DNA of 64,000 nt from Plantago elongata (GCA_036897095.1 JAYMSP010000213.1:1-64000), one strand, 5' to 3'. Counted from the stretch's first letter, positions 35,050 through 46,761 are shown. Numbers and translations: made by a program. Notes: a model not told the origin generated them from the sequence alone.

Positions 35050-36707
35050 CTGGAAGCGGTGGATTACGGCGGCTAAATATGGGCTGTAGGGTTTAGTCTG
35101 GTGTTGGGTCAGGTGGGCTTCATTGCGTTGGGCTCTTGTACACTAGTTCCATGTTAATAAGTTTGGAACATCGTCTGAGTTGCAACGCTATATAATCAAT
35201 CATTTTACTGATAAATTCTGAGTTAAAATATATATTGTATTAGGTAGGAGTAAGTACTGGCATGGCGGGTATCGACAGGTATTTAAAAAAATCAACGTAC
35301 ATACCTATAAGGGGTAATTACAATTTTAACTCAGGACAAATGGAATATTTTAGCAACCCATAACAATTCGAGAGATAATAACGTCAACTTAGATAGAAGT
35401 AGATGTTAAAAATAAAAAATAAACAAGAGCAACCGTTTTGAACAATGAGAATAGTAAATCTTTAGGAGTAAATTCATTTTAAATTTTTTAACAAATTAAT
35501 GAATGAAATATACACAAGTAGTTATGAACTTGTATTATTTTAGTTGACAACATGACATATGCTAAGAATGACAAGAGATGAGTGGAAAAAAAAGTGCTTA
35601 AAATGGTGATATAGACGATTGGGTCGTCTTAGACTCAAATTCACATATACATATACATGCATGCATAAGATGTGTGGGTCGTGGGTTACACCCATCAAAT
35701 TCACCATCCACCAATTAATGACGAATTAAAAAAATGTAGCCGAAATCATTAAAAAAATGTAGCCGAAAATTTGTTAATAAAGATATTAGTTGGCTGGTAT
35801 TGGTAAATGAAGAGTTGTTTGTGCGGGTGGGTCAGAATCGTTTTTTGTACACACCCCTTGTATTAGCTAATGTTGGGATGACCTTTTATATTATATGGTG
35901 GCTAGGGATCTTTGGTTTGAATTTCTCCTTAATTTATTGGACCATAAAATATATACTAATAAAGTCTTGGATAACAACTCGAGTCTATATAATATTTCAA
36001 CTCTGTATATATATAGATGGTTAAAAAAGTATCTATTATTTTATTCATTAACTTCTATTTTAGTGTTTGGTATAAAATTATAATTTTAAGTTGTGTTAAA
36101 ACTTAAATGTTCTTTTTTCGATTTTCTTTCAGTTCTTAACAAAATAGATCTCTTCATGAACTTTTGTTCAAGTTTAAATGGAGGGATAAATTATTTGTGA
36201 TTTTGGCTAAATGTAGTGCCTGTTTTGTTTTACAAACCATGATCAAAAAGTAACTTTATGGGATTCGTTAGAAACTGAATTCCCTCTTTTTAATTTATAC
36301 CTGAAAAAATTACAATAAGTGAAGGATGTCAATTTTATATCATAATATAGTTTCATTGTTTAATTCCTTCTCAATAATAGTTTGAGTATAAAAATATCAT
36401 AATTTAACAAGCTCGCAATTTCAGTAATAGTGTTATCAAATAAAAAACAATAGGTCACTCTATATTAGTAAGTTGAAAAATAAATACTTATAGCTTTCAT
36501 TAAATATTTTAACCATTCCATTATAATTGTTCAGAATTTATGATAGCATATTAACTTCTCAATTAAAATGACAAACTGTTTAAACATTTGTTTACATTGT
36601 AAAACGTTTTTCAATTAATTAATTATGACGTTAAACTTGAAACTTCCAGCACGATTTAAAGTAACATAATAATATGAATATGAGCATTATGAGGTTCAGA
36701 ATAATCC
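35050..36707. other. Intergenic, no gene seen
   Basis: Very AT-rich DNA between the candidate transcription unit and the pectinesterase promoter. No coding or RNA feature recognised. Confidence 0.5.
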
Positions 36708-36715
36708 TATATAAA
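36708..36715 (+). promoter_or_regulatory. TATA box (TATATAAA)
   Basis: Located 75 nt upstream of the pectinesterase ATG. Confidence 0.6.
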
Positions 36716-36782
36716 TCATGCACATTTGATTCAATAGATATAAAAATCATCAAATACTGGATTTTAATTGCCAAAAACAAGC

Positions 36783-38381
36783 ATGTCTTGTTTTTTCACC
36801 CCATTTCTCGTCCTTTCTATAGCAGCCCTGGTAACTAATGCCAATTATCATGTGATCGACAATAGCTTAGGTAATATCAAGAGTTTCGACTATAGTAATT
36901 CGAAACAATGGGATTGTACGTAAAATTCAATCGGTGTTTTTAAGTTGAAACTAACTAAATTTGAATTTATGTATAATTTCGTCATTAATGAGAGTGAGTC
37001 TTATGTAAATAACCTAAAAGTGTATCAATATGGATATCATAATTAATTGAATGTTTTCCTTTTCTCTATATCAATGCAGGACATAATCATTCAAAGCCTC
37101 CACATTCCGGTACTCCTGATCATAAAGTTGGTGGTCTTCTAGCCTCATGGAATGCATCTACTTCAAAGGCAGACTTCATTGTTGCTCAAGATGGTTCCGG
37201 TAATTTTACCACCATTAATGATGCGGTGACTACACTTGCCAAATTAGGAAACAATCGACCTAACAGAGTCGTGATCTATGTTAAATCTGGAACATACTTT
37301 GAACATGTGGAGATCGGGAAAGATTTGAAGAATGTCATGGTTGTAGGCGACGGCATGGACAAAACAATCGTTACATACAATCAATATGTAAAAGGAGGCT
37401 CACATACGTATCGGACAGCCACATTTGGTAAGTCTTGAAGTTAAATACATACTGATCGGGTCTAGAATTAATTTTACAGACCATATGGCTGCAAATCCTC
37501 CACAACGTAAAACGTTGTTGATCACACTCACTTAATGTGTATTGAGAATGTGTCTAACAATAAGGTCTATGAAAAAAATAGTCCTGGTCTCTGCTATAAT
37601 TTTCCAATCCGAAGCCACAAGAAGAATTCTTCATAAAAGGCTAAGTGCATTAACAATATTTGAACACATAGTAAACGTGCGATGTGTAGGTGTATCTGGC
37701 GATGGATTTTGGGCACGAGATATAACAATTCAGAACACGGCAGGACCTCAGAATCATCAAGCTGTAGCACTAAGAGTTCTCTCAGATAAGTCAGTTTTTT
37801 ATCGATGTAGCTTTATGGGATTCCAAGACACTCTCTTTGCTCAACAGCAACGCCAATTCTACCGCGACTGTCAAATATATGGCACCGTAGACTTCATCTT
37901 TGGTGATGCGGCTGCAGTTTTCCAGAATTGTGATATATTCGCTCGAAAACCAATGCATGATCAATCTATCACGATAACTGCACAAGGGAGAGATAATGCT
38001 AATTCAAACACAGGAATATCCATTATTAATTCACGAATAAGACCGACAAATGAACTAGCCAACGCTACAGAGCGATTCCAGGTATATTTAGGGAGACCTT
38101 GGAAGAAGTATTCAAGGACTGTGTTCATTAAGACATACATAGATGGGATGGTTGATAAAACAGGATGGAGTGAATGGGATGGGGATTTTGCACTTTCTAC
38201 TCTATATTATGCAGAGTATGATAATAACGGATCTGGTTCCTCGACTACTAATCGAGTGGAGTGGTCGGGATATCATGTGTTGACGGACCCTCATGAGGCA
38301 AATATGTTTTCAGTTAGGAACTTCATCAATGGAGATCGCTGGATTCCGAATACCGGCGTGCCATTCTCGAGTGATGTGTGA
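36783..38381 (+). CDS. Pectinesterase without inhibitor-like pro-region, three exons, ~375 aa
   Basis: Exons 36783-36870, 37080-37427 and 37690-38381 join in frame with GT-AG sites (376 codons with stop). Residues 1-22 are a signal peptide (MSCFFTPFLVLSIAALVTNA). The catalytic pectinesterase domain starts near residue 60 with FIVAQDGSGNFTTINDAV and shows all family blocks: GTYFEHVEIG, QAVALRV, QDTLFAQQQRQFYRDC (catalytic Asp and oxyanion Gln), DFIFGDAAAVFQNC (second catalytic Asp) and LGRPWKKYSRTVF (substrate-binding Arg), ending WIPNTGVPF. It de-esterifies cell-wall homogalacturonan in the apoplast. The inhibitor-like pro-domain of many plant pectinesterases is absent; only ~35 residues separate the signal peptide from the enzyme domain, so it is a short, type-II-like form. 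All key residues are present, so it is probably active. A decayed relative lies downstream at 39799. Confidence 0.92.
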
Positions 38382-39325
38382 TGGATGGTAAAAAAATAAT
38401 TCATTTAGGACTTATAATGTTGGATTATGTTGTACATTACAATTGCAATTGGTACAATCATATGACAATATTTAAATCACATGAGGCAATACAATATGAT
38501 GTATATTGAAAGAAATAGGAATAAAATGCAATTAGTACAACCATATGACAATATTTAAATCACATGTAGCAATTGGAGGCTTTGGTTTGTTGACATTATC
38601 AAGTTCTTATCATCATCATATATATATATATATATATATGCCAACTTTTATTAATGCAACAATGCCTTATTTTTTCAAGTTCTTATTTTTTCACCACATT
38701 TATCTTCCAAATATTAATGCCATCTCTTTCCGTAACGTAATTGATGAAATGAAAATTTTATAGAAGGCAAGTTGGAAGCAATGAGATATTCTCCCGCAAA
38801 GGAAATGATTAATATAAGAGTGTGGAGATGTTGAAATAAATAAAATTTATTTTTAAAGTTGTTTTATAATTTATTAAGGTTTAAAATTCAAATTGTTTTT
38901 TAATTTTGCTAAAATAATTATTTAATATATTATAATAGTGTTTAGAAGTCGAAATTAATACAATTGTGTTTTTAGAGGTTGTTTTATAATTTTAAGTTTA
39001 ATTGAGAGAGAAAATGAGTTCGAAATTGTGATCCATAAATAGTCGATAATGGTCTCTATTTGTAGATCTCGAAAAAACGAATCCGTTGATAATTTTTATA
39101 TATATTTTACATTTATATTTTTTGAGTTATTTGCGTTTGAAATTGGACAAAATATAAAATAAAAAAAAATAGGCTGTCACTTGGTAGCAGCTAAGTAACT
39201 ACTGCCAAGCACAACACCGCACCATGGTAGGGTGCGGGGGCGCCACGGCGCACGATGCTGCCTTATTGGAGAAGGTCTTAGTTCCGCAAAAGTCACAATA
39301 ATTTATAAAAAATAATTTACAAAGT
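38382..39325. other. 3' flank of pectinesterase and intergenic DNA
   Basis: AT-rich apart from a small GC-rich island at about 39190-39270 (containing GTGCGGGGGCGCCACGGCGC). No gene is seen. Confidence 0.45.
38617..38638. repeat. (AT)n microsatellite
   Basis: A short AT dinucleotide run of about 20 bp in the 3' flank of the pectinesterase gene. Confidence 0.8.
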
Positions 39326-39541
39326 ATCGTGAGAGTTTCTAGAGGTACCTTTGACATTCTACACATGACCTTTATTACATAAGCCCAACAATGACTATCG
39401 TTTTAAATGTTTCCAATATAGAAGACATACAAAATCGTGAGAGTTTCTAGAGGTACCTTTGACATTTTACACATGACCTTTATTATATAAGCCCAACAAT
39501 GACTATCGTTTTAAATGTTTCCAATATAGAAGACATACAAA
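39326..39541. repeat. Near-identical 2 x 108-bp tandem duplication
   Basis: The unit beginning ATCGTGAGAGTTTCTAGAGG and ending GAAGACATACAAA occurs at 39326-39433 and 39434-39541 with only two or three differences, so the duplication is recent. It lies just upstream of the pectinesterase pseudogene. Confidence 0.92.
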
Positions 39542-39798
39542 AGTACCAATTGGTTCGGATTTGATATTTTGTTGTAGAAAATTCAAATGTTTTGCTAGTG
39601 GGTTTTCGAAAACCCACCGAACCAAATGATACCAAAAGAAACTCAGTAAATTTTACAAAATCTTTTGCGTTAACAATAATTAAGGGTTTTTAAAAGTATT
39701 GCAAGCACCAACTTGAAAACAAGCGGCATTCCTAATGATAATATGAAGGTTAACATTTTTATCATGAATAATGTGGTGCTTTTTAATTTCCTTCTATG

Positions 39799-40925
39799 TT
39801 GATGTAGGAGATTATATAAACCCTTCAACTTCTGGAAATCCAAAACAAGTTGGTGATCTTCTTGAATTTACTTCAAAAACAATTCATTGTAATCTAGCAC
39901 CTGTGAGATATGATTTTGACATTTTTCTTCATAATTATTTAATTGAGGGTATTTATTGTGCTTTTGACTTGTATTAATAAACAAATTTAACCACTTCAAC
40001 CACTTCAAAAAAAGATAATTCGTTATTTTTCAAGATGGTACTGAGAATTTCAACCTTTTGAAACTAAGCAATAAACGACTTGAAAGAGTCGTGATATATG
40101 TTAAGTGTGGAACAAATAATGAAACTGTGAATATCGGAGACAATTTAAAGAATCTCACGCTTGTAGGTGACAACACAGACAAAACAACACCGTATATACT
40201 GCCACATTTGGTAGATCTCAAGTCACTAGTATAATTCCTAATCATATAAGGTTGAGCGCATTACGTAAGTTTTTTCCAATGTAAATTACTTGTGTAATAT
40301 GTAGATGTATCCGGCAATGGATTATAGGCACTAGATATTGTAAAGATCAAACTACTAATAGACGGGCCGTCAAAGTTATACATGTCTGTCCCACACAAGT
40401 CTTGTTGGTATGATAATGAATAACTTGGGCCGAAGCCCGTACGGATTTACTTTTGATATCACCTAGCTAAAAGGCTTCATAACATATGAGAGTGATCTCA
40501 ATATGTGGCTCCTATCATCCATACGGTGTAGCCATTTATCCCGTATGACACTTAGTTCTTGCAATTCCGGATAAACTGGCTCTGATACCATTTACAACGA
40601 CCCGGTCAATAATGGGTCGAGACCCGACTTAAGTACCTGCAATTCTAGATAATCTGGCTCGGAGAGCCCGTACAAATTTATTTTAAGTATTACTTAAAAA
40701 GCCTCATACCATATGATAGTGGTGATCTTCACATATATATCACCTTATCCTTTCCCTCTAAACAGAGGTGGATATTGGATATTATAAATATTACATTATA
40801 GAATACAACGAGATATTAGAAGGGCAAGTTGCTGCATTGTATGCAAGTTGTGAGAAGTTAATATTTCGTAGATACGCCTTTAAGGTGCTCCCATACACAC
40901 TCTAGAGACAGACGACAATCATACT
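39799..40925 (+). pseudogene. Decayed pectinesterase copy split by a miniature LTR element
   Basis: This is a degraded relative of the gene at 36783. After an acceptor-like site (TTGATGTAG, about 39808) the DNA matches the start of exon 2 (QVGDLLEFTSKT for KVGGLLASWNASTS). At about 40080-40210 it reads RVVIYVKCGT followed by NIGDNLKNLTLVGDNTDKT, matching RVVIYVKSGT and IGKDLKNVMVVGDGMDKT. At 40305-40338 it resumes with VSGNGL and a broken ALDI. At about 40796-40920, beyond the inserted element, it continues with QVAALYASCEKLIFRRYAFK, matching QAVALRVLSDKSVFYRCSF. There are several in-frame stops, the segment between about 39900 and 40050 is unlike any exon, and everything after the QDTL region is missing. 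The signal-peptide exon was not found. It cannot make an enzyme. Confidence 0.85.
40339..40795 (-). mobile_element. Miniature LTR element (TRIM-like) inserted in the pectinesterase pseudogene
   Basis: On the minus strand a repeat containing ATCATATGGTATGAGGCTTT and TTTGTACGGGCTCTCCGAGC ends at a TGGTATCAGAGCC primer-binding site (complementary to initiator tRNA-Met). A second, diverged copy of the repeat follows, with CTCATATGTTATGAAGCCTT and CCGTACGGGCTTCGGCCC. The whole is about 457 bp, starts TG and ends CA, and has no room for gag-pol, so it is a non-autonomous fossil. The two repeats differ considerably, so the insertion is old. Pectinesterase-derived sequence on both sides shows that it jumped into the copy at 39799. 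No certain target duplication is visible. Confidence 0.75.
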
Positions 40926-42654
40926 TAGGTATGTTCAAGAAACTCACCTGGTCGATCCACTCGTACGAACCGTCTGCTTTTTATTCGCACCCGTTAAATA
41001 TTTTATAATAAAGTGTGTGGTGGGTTAAATAAAACCTACCATTAATGGGTGGGTGGTGATAGTGAGTTTTTAGAGCCGAGCCAAACCGAGTATTTTTCTC
41101 GAGCTCGAACTCGAAATCAACCGAGCCAAATTTTGACTCGGCTCGTTAACAAAACGAGCTCAAGTAACATGTAACGAGCTCGAGCTCAAACTCGAAAAAT
41201 ACACAAGCTTTATCTATAAAAATACTAAAAATATGTATTCCACCTATACTCCAATGAGATCTTCGGAATACCTTCATCAAACTCGAGTGACGGGCTTTAA
41301 TAGTCCACCATGGAAGCCCGTCTGAGCTCGACGCTCGAGCTTTTACCGGTGGAAGATTTGTGATTAAAACACAGAATTAAAGTGTTTGCCCAAGTTCCGG
41401 TAAGTGTTGGTGGCGGCGGATGTGAAGAATAGTGGAGGAGGTGGTGGAAATTTTGGAAGGAGTTATTTTGAGTTTGATACATAAATTATTAAATTTAAGG
41501 GTGCGAATTCTAAATATATGTTATTTATGTTTTCAAACTTGTTTAAATTAATTTAATTGTTAATAAATTAACTTATAAATCAAATCATATGACTTGTTTA
41601 ATTTTAAATTATATATTAACAATAGTATAATACGACGTAGTACTAAAATTAACCAAACTATATATATTTTAGAGCTATAAAATCCGTAGCAGTATAAATG
41701 ATTCACCAAGTGCCCGTTTGGTTTATTAGAAAATGATTTGGAGTAGGTTCATATAATGCTGAACAAGATTCTCTCTCTTTTTGGAGGGGATTGTGGAGGT
41801 TTCAATATTTTGTTTCTTATTTGTCACTCCATCAGTCCCATAAAACATCACACATTTATCATTTAAAATTTATACATTTATCACTTTTAATCATATCATT
41901 AAACTTCATACATCTATTATTATTATAAAAGAAATAGAATTAGAGATATTCGCAAACCAATTTTTAATTTTTCTATTTTATCCCTCATCATAACTGTTTT
42001 TTCCTTTCAACATTTTATATAGTTTAATCTTATTAAAAATTGTACTACAATTGATAATTCGATTATAATGTAAAATTATTATTAATTTAATATTTTTCTA
42101 CTAATATTAAATTATTAAGAAGTTGAAAGTTCACACGAATACTACATGTCAATTTTCTAGTTACTAAAAAAAACTACCCACCATTAAAAAAAATTATATA
42201 TAAATTAAATCTTTTGTCACTAAAACTATACTTTTTTCCATCTTCTTCATTTTTTATTATTATATTAACCTTTCATGTAAAATTACACGTCAACACTTTC
42301 CAGGACAGAGAGAGTATTAACATATCAAAAATCATTTTATTATATTCCTTTTGTTTTGCTCTATGTGATTAGTGAGGAAATTTGTTTAAAGTAATAGTTG
42401 CTCTGCTTAAAATACCCCTCAATAGTTGGTGTTAGGGCTTGAGAAAAATGAAATAGAGCTGGGTTGACACAATATATTGACTTAGACCTTCTAAACGGAC
42501 GAATTTAATACGTAGGAGCTCAATTTAGTGGGAATATGCTTCATTATTGATAGAAATCCATTTCTTCATTGACATACTGGTCACTTCACCGAAAAAGGAA
42601 CATAACCAGGCACATTCTAGGTATCTCCCGCTTACTACATTCCGTCCTAAATTT
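40926..42654. other. Intergenic with CGAGCTCG-rich tract and a possible MITE
   Basis: At 41070-41215 there is a cluster of CGAGCTCGA/CTCGGCTCG motifs in both orientations, capable of extensive pairing; such tracts are common inside plant transposons. At about 41825-42316 the left end CACTCCATCAGTCCCATAAA and right end (reverse complement TACTCTCTCTGTCCTGGAAA) suggest a ~490-bp Stowaway-like MITE. No gene was recognised. Confidence 0.45.
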
Positions 42655-43038
42655 ACCATTTTGTCATTTGTAGAATGGGCCTCAGCTACATCACACAACT
42701 TCCATGTTACGTACGAGGCAGAAGCCGGTATATCTTCAGTCCCATTCTCCCCCAAAACCCAACATATTACCTGCAGCAGAGACGAAGTAAAGAGGTGGAA
42801 CAGAGGTTGAGAAAGGAGGAGGCATAACAATAATTGAGACAGAAACCTGAAAATAAAGAGACGCGAGAGGAGAAGGAAAAGCAAAAAAGAATGAAAAAGA
42901 GAATAACAAATGCAACCCATACCATCGAGATGTGAAACAGAAGAAAGTAAATGATAAGAGTGGGGTGTACTGGTAACATACTTGAAGAAAAGCAGATGAT
43001 AGTTTAGGCTCTGCCATGATTTGAAGATACGATGCCAC
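42655..43038 (-). pseudogene. AP-4 complex epsilon subunit gene fragment (two exons)
   Basis: On the minus strand exon 43038-42982 encodes VASYLQIMAEPKLSSAFLQ and exon 42770 to about 42655 encodes VICWVLGENGTEDIPASASY followed by VTWKLCDVAEAHSTNDK. Both match the AP-4 epsilon large subunit, which has VICWVLGEYGTADGK and KLCDVAEA at this place; AP-4 is a trans-Golgi/vacuolar sorting adaptor. The intron between (~210 bp, GT-AG) is kept. After STNDK the sequence departs from the protein and the frame runs on as unrelated residues. Nothing of the ~900 other residues was seen on either side. It is a captured or duplicated internal fragment and cannot function. Confidence 0.8.
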
Positions 43039-43412
43039 CTGCACTCAAAAGAGAATCAAAGTAATATTAAATAGAAACTAAACAGAGAAAGACCATAATT
43101 GTTATTCATTCTAAATTAAAACAAAAACACCGGCTTATCCACCACTTGAAAGTATACGGCAGATAAAAATCAAAATGAACTAGAATAATTATGCCACTTG
43201 AACACATGTAAGTCAAAATGGAAACAAATTTGGAAATCTAACAAGATAGTGACTGGTGTTAACGTTTCAACAGTACAGCTTCGGAACACTACAAGACTAA
43301 CTCTGTGAACTATAGGATAAGCATCCCCTCCACCCCCAAAAAAAAAAAAAAAAAAAAAACTGGCTAGGCTCTGACTGTAAGATTGACCATTTTATCTGGT
43401 TGCTTGATATAG

Positions 43413-44657
43413 GTCTCGAAATCTGGTTCTGTTCAGGTGGAGAAGCTTATGAATGTGGAAAGATATTCTCATGTGATGCACATAAGCTCTACGGTGAGAA
43501 TATGAATTTCAGATGAAGATTAGTTTCCCAATTTTATTGAAGTTTGGCCTTTTCTCGCCTTTTTTAGAATATCAAGTACTGTGTAGCATTCTTTTAGAGA
43601 GTTGCAAAGTAATTTGTACAATTAATTTTCCACTTCACTGTCAAGAAAATCACATGGATTAAACTATAAATCACTCACAGGTCACTGGGGAGTTGCATGA
43701 TCATCTAACAGCCTGGGATGCACTGCGTGCTGCATTACCTGTTGGAACTGTTAGTGGAGCACCTAAGGTAGGCAATTAATCTTTTGAATTCCATTTCCTG
43801 TTTATCATAGTATCTGATTGCATATTATTGTCTGAACTCTGAAATTAAACAAGGACAATCAAAACCTGGGCTGCGGGTTATTTTTCTGATCCAATTCTTG
43901 TGTGAACAAGTTTGCTTGTAGAGGTTACATTAGACATCATTTTTGTGATGAGTGCATTTAAGACGAATTTTAACATTCCTTCTTTGTAAATCACGTTTCA
44001 TGACGTTGACTTGGGGTGCATTTTAAGTTCTTGTTTATGCTAGTTGACTCCTTATTATTTTTATTAAATATTAGACTTTAAATGTGTATACTTTGCATAT
44101 AGCATCTTTCCTCATTCCTATTCTACCCCGCCTTCACTTTTGAGTAGGACTGTAGGATGCTGAAGTTTTCTTAAAGTCATAAAAAGGAGTCTTATTATCT
44201 CTCAAACTGGTACTTTCCCATGTGGTATTCTTTAATTTAGGTGAAGGCTATGGAGTTGATTGATCAGTTAGAAAAAACAAGAAGAGGACCCTATAGTGGT
44301 GGATTTGGTGGAATTTCATTCGTAGGTGATATGGACATTGCATTATCTCTCAGGACGATGGTTTTCCCCACAGCAACCCGCTACGACACAATGTATTCCT
44401 ACAAGGACGGAAACAAACGTCAGGAGTGGGTTGCTCATCTCCAAGCTGGAGCAGGCATAGTAGCCGATAGTGTTCCTATTGACGAGCAGATAGAATGTGA
44501 GCGCAAAGCCACTGGTCTTGCTCGTGCAATTGATTTAGCAGAATCAGCCTTCGTAAATAAAAGCTCTGAAAACCGTGGTAATCTCCCTAATAGCTCCAAA
44601 TCTATCAAGCTACCGAGACCCGAGTTAGTGCCACAGAATGGGCATCTGGGTCCTTGA
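43413..44657 (+). pseudogene. Anthranilate synthase alpha subunit, 3' half only (last three exons)
   Basis: Three exons with GT-AG borders: 43413-43493 (VSKSGSVQVEKLMNVERYSH, then VMHISST), 43681-43767 ([20 protein letters not shown], then VGTVSGAPK) and 44241-44657 (VKAMELIDQLEKTRRGPYSG, then GFGGISFVGDMDIALSLRTM, ending at GHLGP-stop). This is the chorismate-binding C-terminal part of the enzyme that makes anthranilate, the first committed step of tryptophan synthesis in plastids. Motifs SGAPKVKAMELID and HLQAGAGIVADS are intact. About 185 codons remain of ~600; the transit peptide, the feedback tryptophan site and the first half of the catalytic domain are absent, and the upstream DNA turns into a poly(A) tract and AP-4 epsilon sequence. 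The reading frame is fully open, so truncation is recent or the remnant is constrained. Confidence 0.85.
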
Positions 44658-44728
44658 ACAGGTGGATACAACAATGTTGTTTGTTCATCTATCATCGGGC
44701 ATTTGGGTCCTTGAACAAGTTGATACAA
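44640..44728. repeat. 57-bp-spaced duplication spanning the anthranilate synthase stop codon
   Basis: GGGCATCTGGGTCCTTGAAC at 44640 recurs as GGGCATTTGGGTCCTTGAAC at 44697, each followed by a similar A/G-rich stretch ending GATACAA. The first copy contains the stop codon of the anthranilate synthase frame. Confidence 0.8.
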
Positions 44729-44734
44729 GTACAT

Positions 44735-45739
44735 ACATTGATGTCATTCTGGTCTTTTTAGTTTTGAGGTACACAAGTGAAATATTCGGTGTCTTTGTAG
44801 GAAGATGGCAAAAGCTGTTCCTTTTATCTTCTTACTTGGGCATGGGAGTTGTTGTAGAAGTGAAAAAAACCACAGTACGGTTCATTTTATGTTGTATTCT
44901 GCTATGATGGCAGTGGCACACTGGCACTTCATCAGAATGAACTACAGTGATGAATGTTTAACTTTTAATATAACTTATTTGATCTTTTATACACCTGCAC
45001 ATTCTTATTTTCTCGAGTGAAAATCAGTTTAAGCCTTTAAGGCTTGCCTCTTGTGTTTGATTTGCTTGTCTGGAAGCATTTCACAAAAAAAATACCGTCT
45101 CATGACAAAGGCTTGTGGTGGTAGTGGGCTTCATAAAGGATTGTGACAAGATCTTTTGCTCTCACAAATTGACCGAGTTAGACACTTAGCTAATTTGTGA
45201 CTCGAGTTAGACACTTTTCACTCTAAGTAATGATTAAGGTACTTTTTATTTTACTGCAATCAATGATGAGCGGTCATCTTCCCACTCAAATTAATATTTT
45301 ATATAAAAAAATTTAATTTATATTGAAAAAGTCCACTTAAATTCTATCTCAATCAATTTCTTCTTCATTTTCTTATTTCCACCTACTTTACTCTAATTAT
45401 GAAAGATAAACAAATAATAATGTCTTAAATTTCTCTAATAAAATGTTTAGTCAAACCAATAAACCTTATTCTTATTTGACAAATCGACGTTTGAACCTAT
45501 TCACGGTTCACCAATGTGGTTGACTTTGTTGGTAAACCGTTGACCTGATCAACCCGAACCTGAAACATAGTATCACACTATTCACTAGAAAATAAAACGA
45601 AGTGAGAAAATCTTAGAAGGTATGCAAAATCACACCTTATCCCTGCAACGTCGTCGTTTAACTCACCTCCCCATTTTATCCAAACAAAATCTTTACACAG
45701 GCCACTGAATTCATTCATCCATTCACTGCTGAAACAAAA
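44735..45739. other. Intergenic, 5' flank of the bTHXc gene
   Basis: No gene recognised. A short direct repeat around GAGTTAGACACTT occurs at about 45175-45215. Confidence 0.5.
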
Positions 45740-46761
45740 ATGGCTTCTCTGCTGCTCGGAGGTCCTCCAATGGCTTCTCAAGCCCTATACCCACACCTCT
45801 CTTCCAAATCCCAATCCCTAATCAACCTCCCTACTTCATACTCCCCACCAGCCACTTCACCTTCTTCTCCAGCTCTCCTCAGTAAGTCCCTGCCACACAA
45901 TTGCTCGTGATTTTGTACTTGTTTCGTGAACTAATCCAGTCTGAATTCTCAGTTTACTGTGGAAGAGGCGACAGGAAGACAGCCAAGGGAAAGCGTTTCA
46001 ATCACTCGTACGGCAATGTGAGTTTCGTTTCAGTTGATTTAGATTATTGGATTACTGTGAATGATTAAATTAAGTAGAATGTAGAATTGAAGTTCGATTT
46101 CGACTAATCAGCTACCAGGTAACTTATCGGTTTTAAGCTAATTGCATTATGGATACATAATGAGCTGGAAAATGTGCAATGTGATTCTTTAGCCTGTTTG
46201 AGTAGATTACTTCAAGTTGTTTGATAATAACTGATATTGGAAGTTTTTGCAGAAGAATTTTTCTGCTTCAGGTTCGAAAATTTATAATTGGTTCGCAATA
46301 TCATTTGTGTTAGACTGCCTAACAGTTGGAGACACACTCGGATATTAGGAATACACATATTAGACTGTCGAACAGTTAGACACCTGCACCTGTATACGAA
46401 AAATGTTACAATGTACTACGTTAGTATGTTAATGAAGACATATAAGTAAGAACAGCTGGTATGTTAGAGACACACCTTGGATATTAGGAATGAACACATC
46501 TGTACTCACCAAGTGTTATTCACATTCCCGTTATTTGCAATTGTCTAAGCCTTAGTTAGATGTAACACTGTACAAGATATTGATGCAAACATAGTTTCTG
46601 AATTTGTTTACTGGTTGTGGAAATAGTCAAGGCCGAGGAACAAGAATAAGGGGAGAGGGCCACCGAGGGTTTTTGCACCACCATTGCCGCCGAGGAAGGA
46701 TAAGTACGATGACGGACAAATCATCGAGATTGAACTTGATGATGATATTTTAGATAATTAA
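45740..46761 (+). CDS. PSRP4: Plastid 30S ribosomal protein bTHXc (PSRP4 / S31), three exons, 113 aa
   Basis: Exons are 45740-45881, 45953-46017 and 46627-46761; GT-AG borders and phases give 114 codons with stop. Residues 1-47 form a Ser/Pro-rich plastid transit peptide starting [10 protein letters not shown]. The mature part begins [20 protein letters not shown], the invariant THX signature, continues [20 protein letters not shown], and ends with an acidic tail ([13 protein letters not shown]). It is a small basic protein of the plastid 30S head, related to bacterial Thermus Thx. Length matches plant homologues (about 100-120 aa). Conservation is strong and there are no breaks. Confidence 0.93.

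Noticed and set aside
42736-43044. 102-codon minus-strand frame as one protein
   Set aside because: Its start (VASYLQIMAEPKLSSAFLQ) is an AP-4 epsilon exon, but the rest reads through the intron; the two-exon interpretation matches the family.
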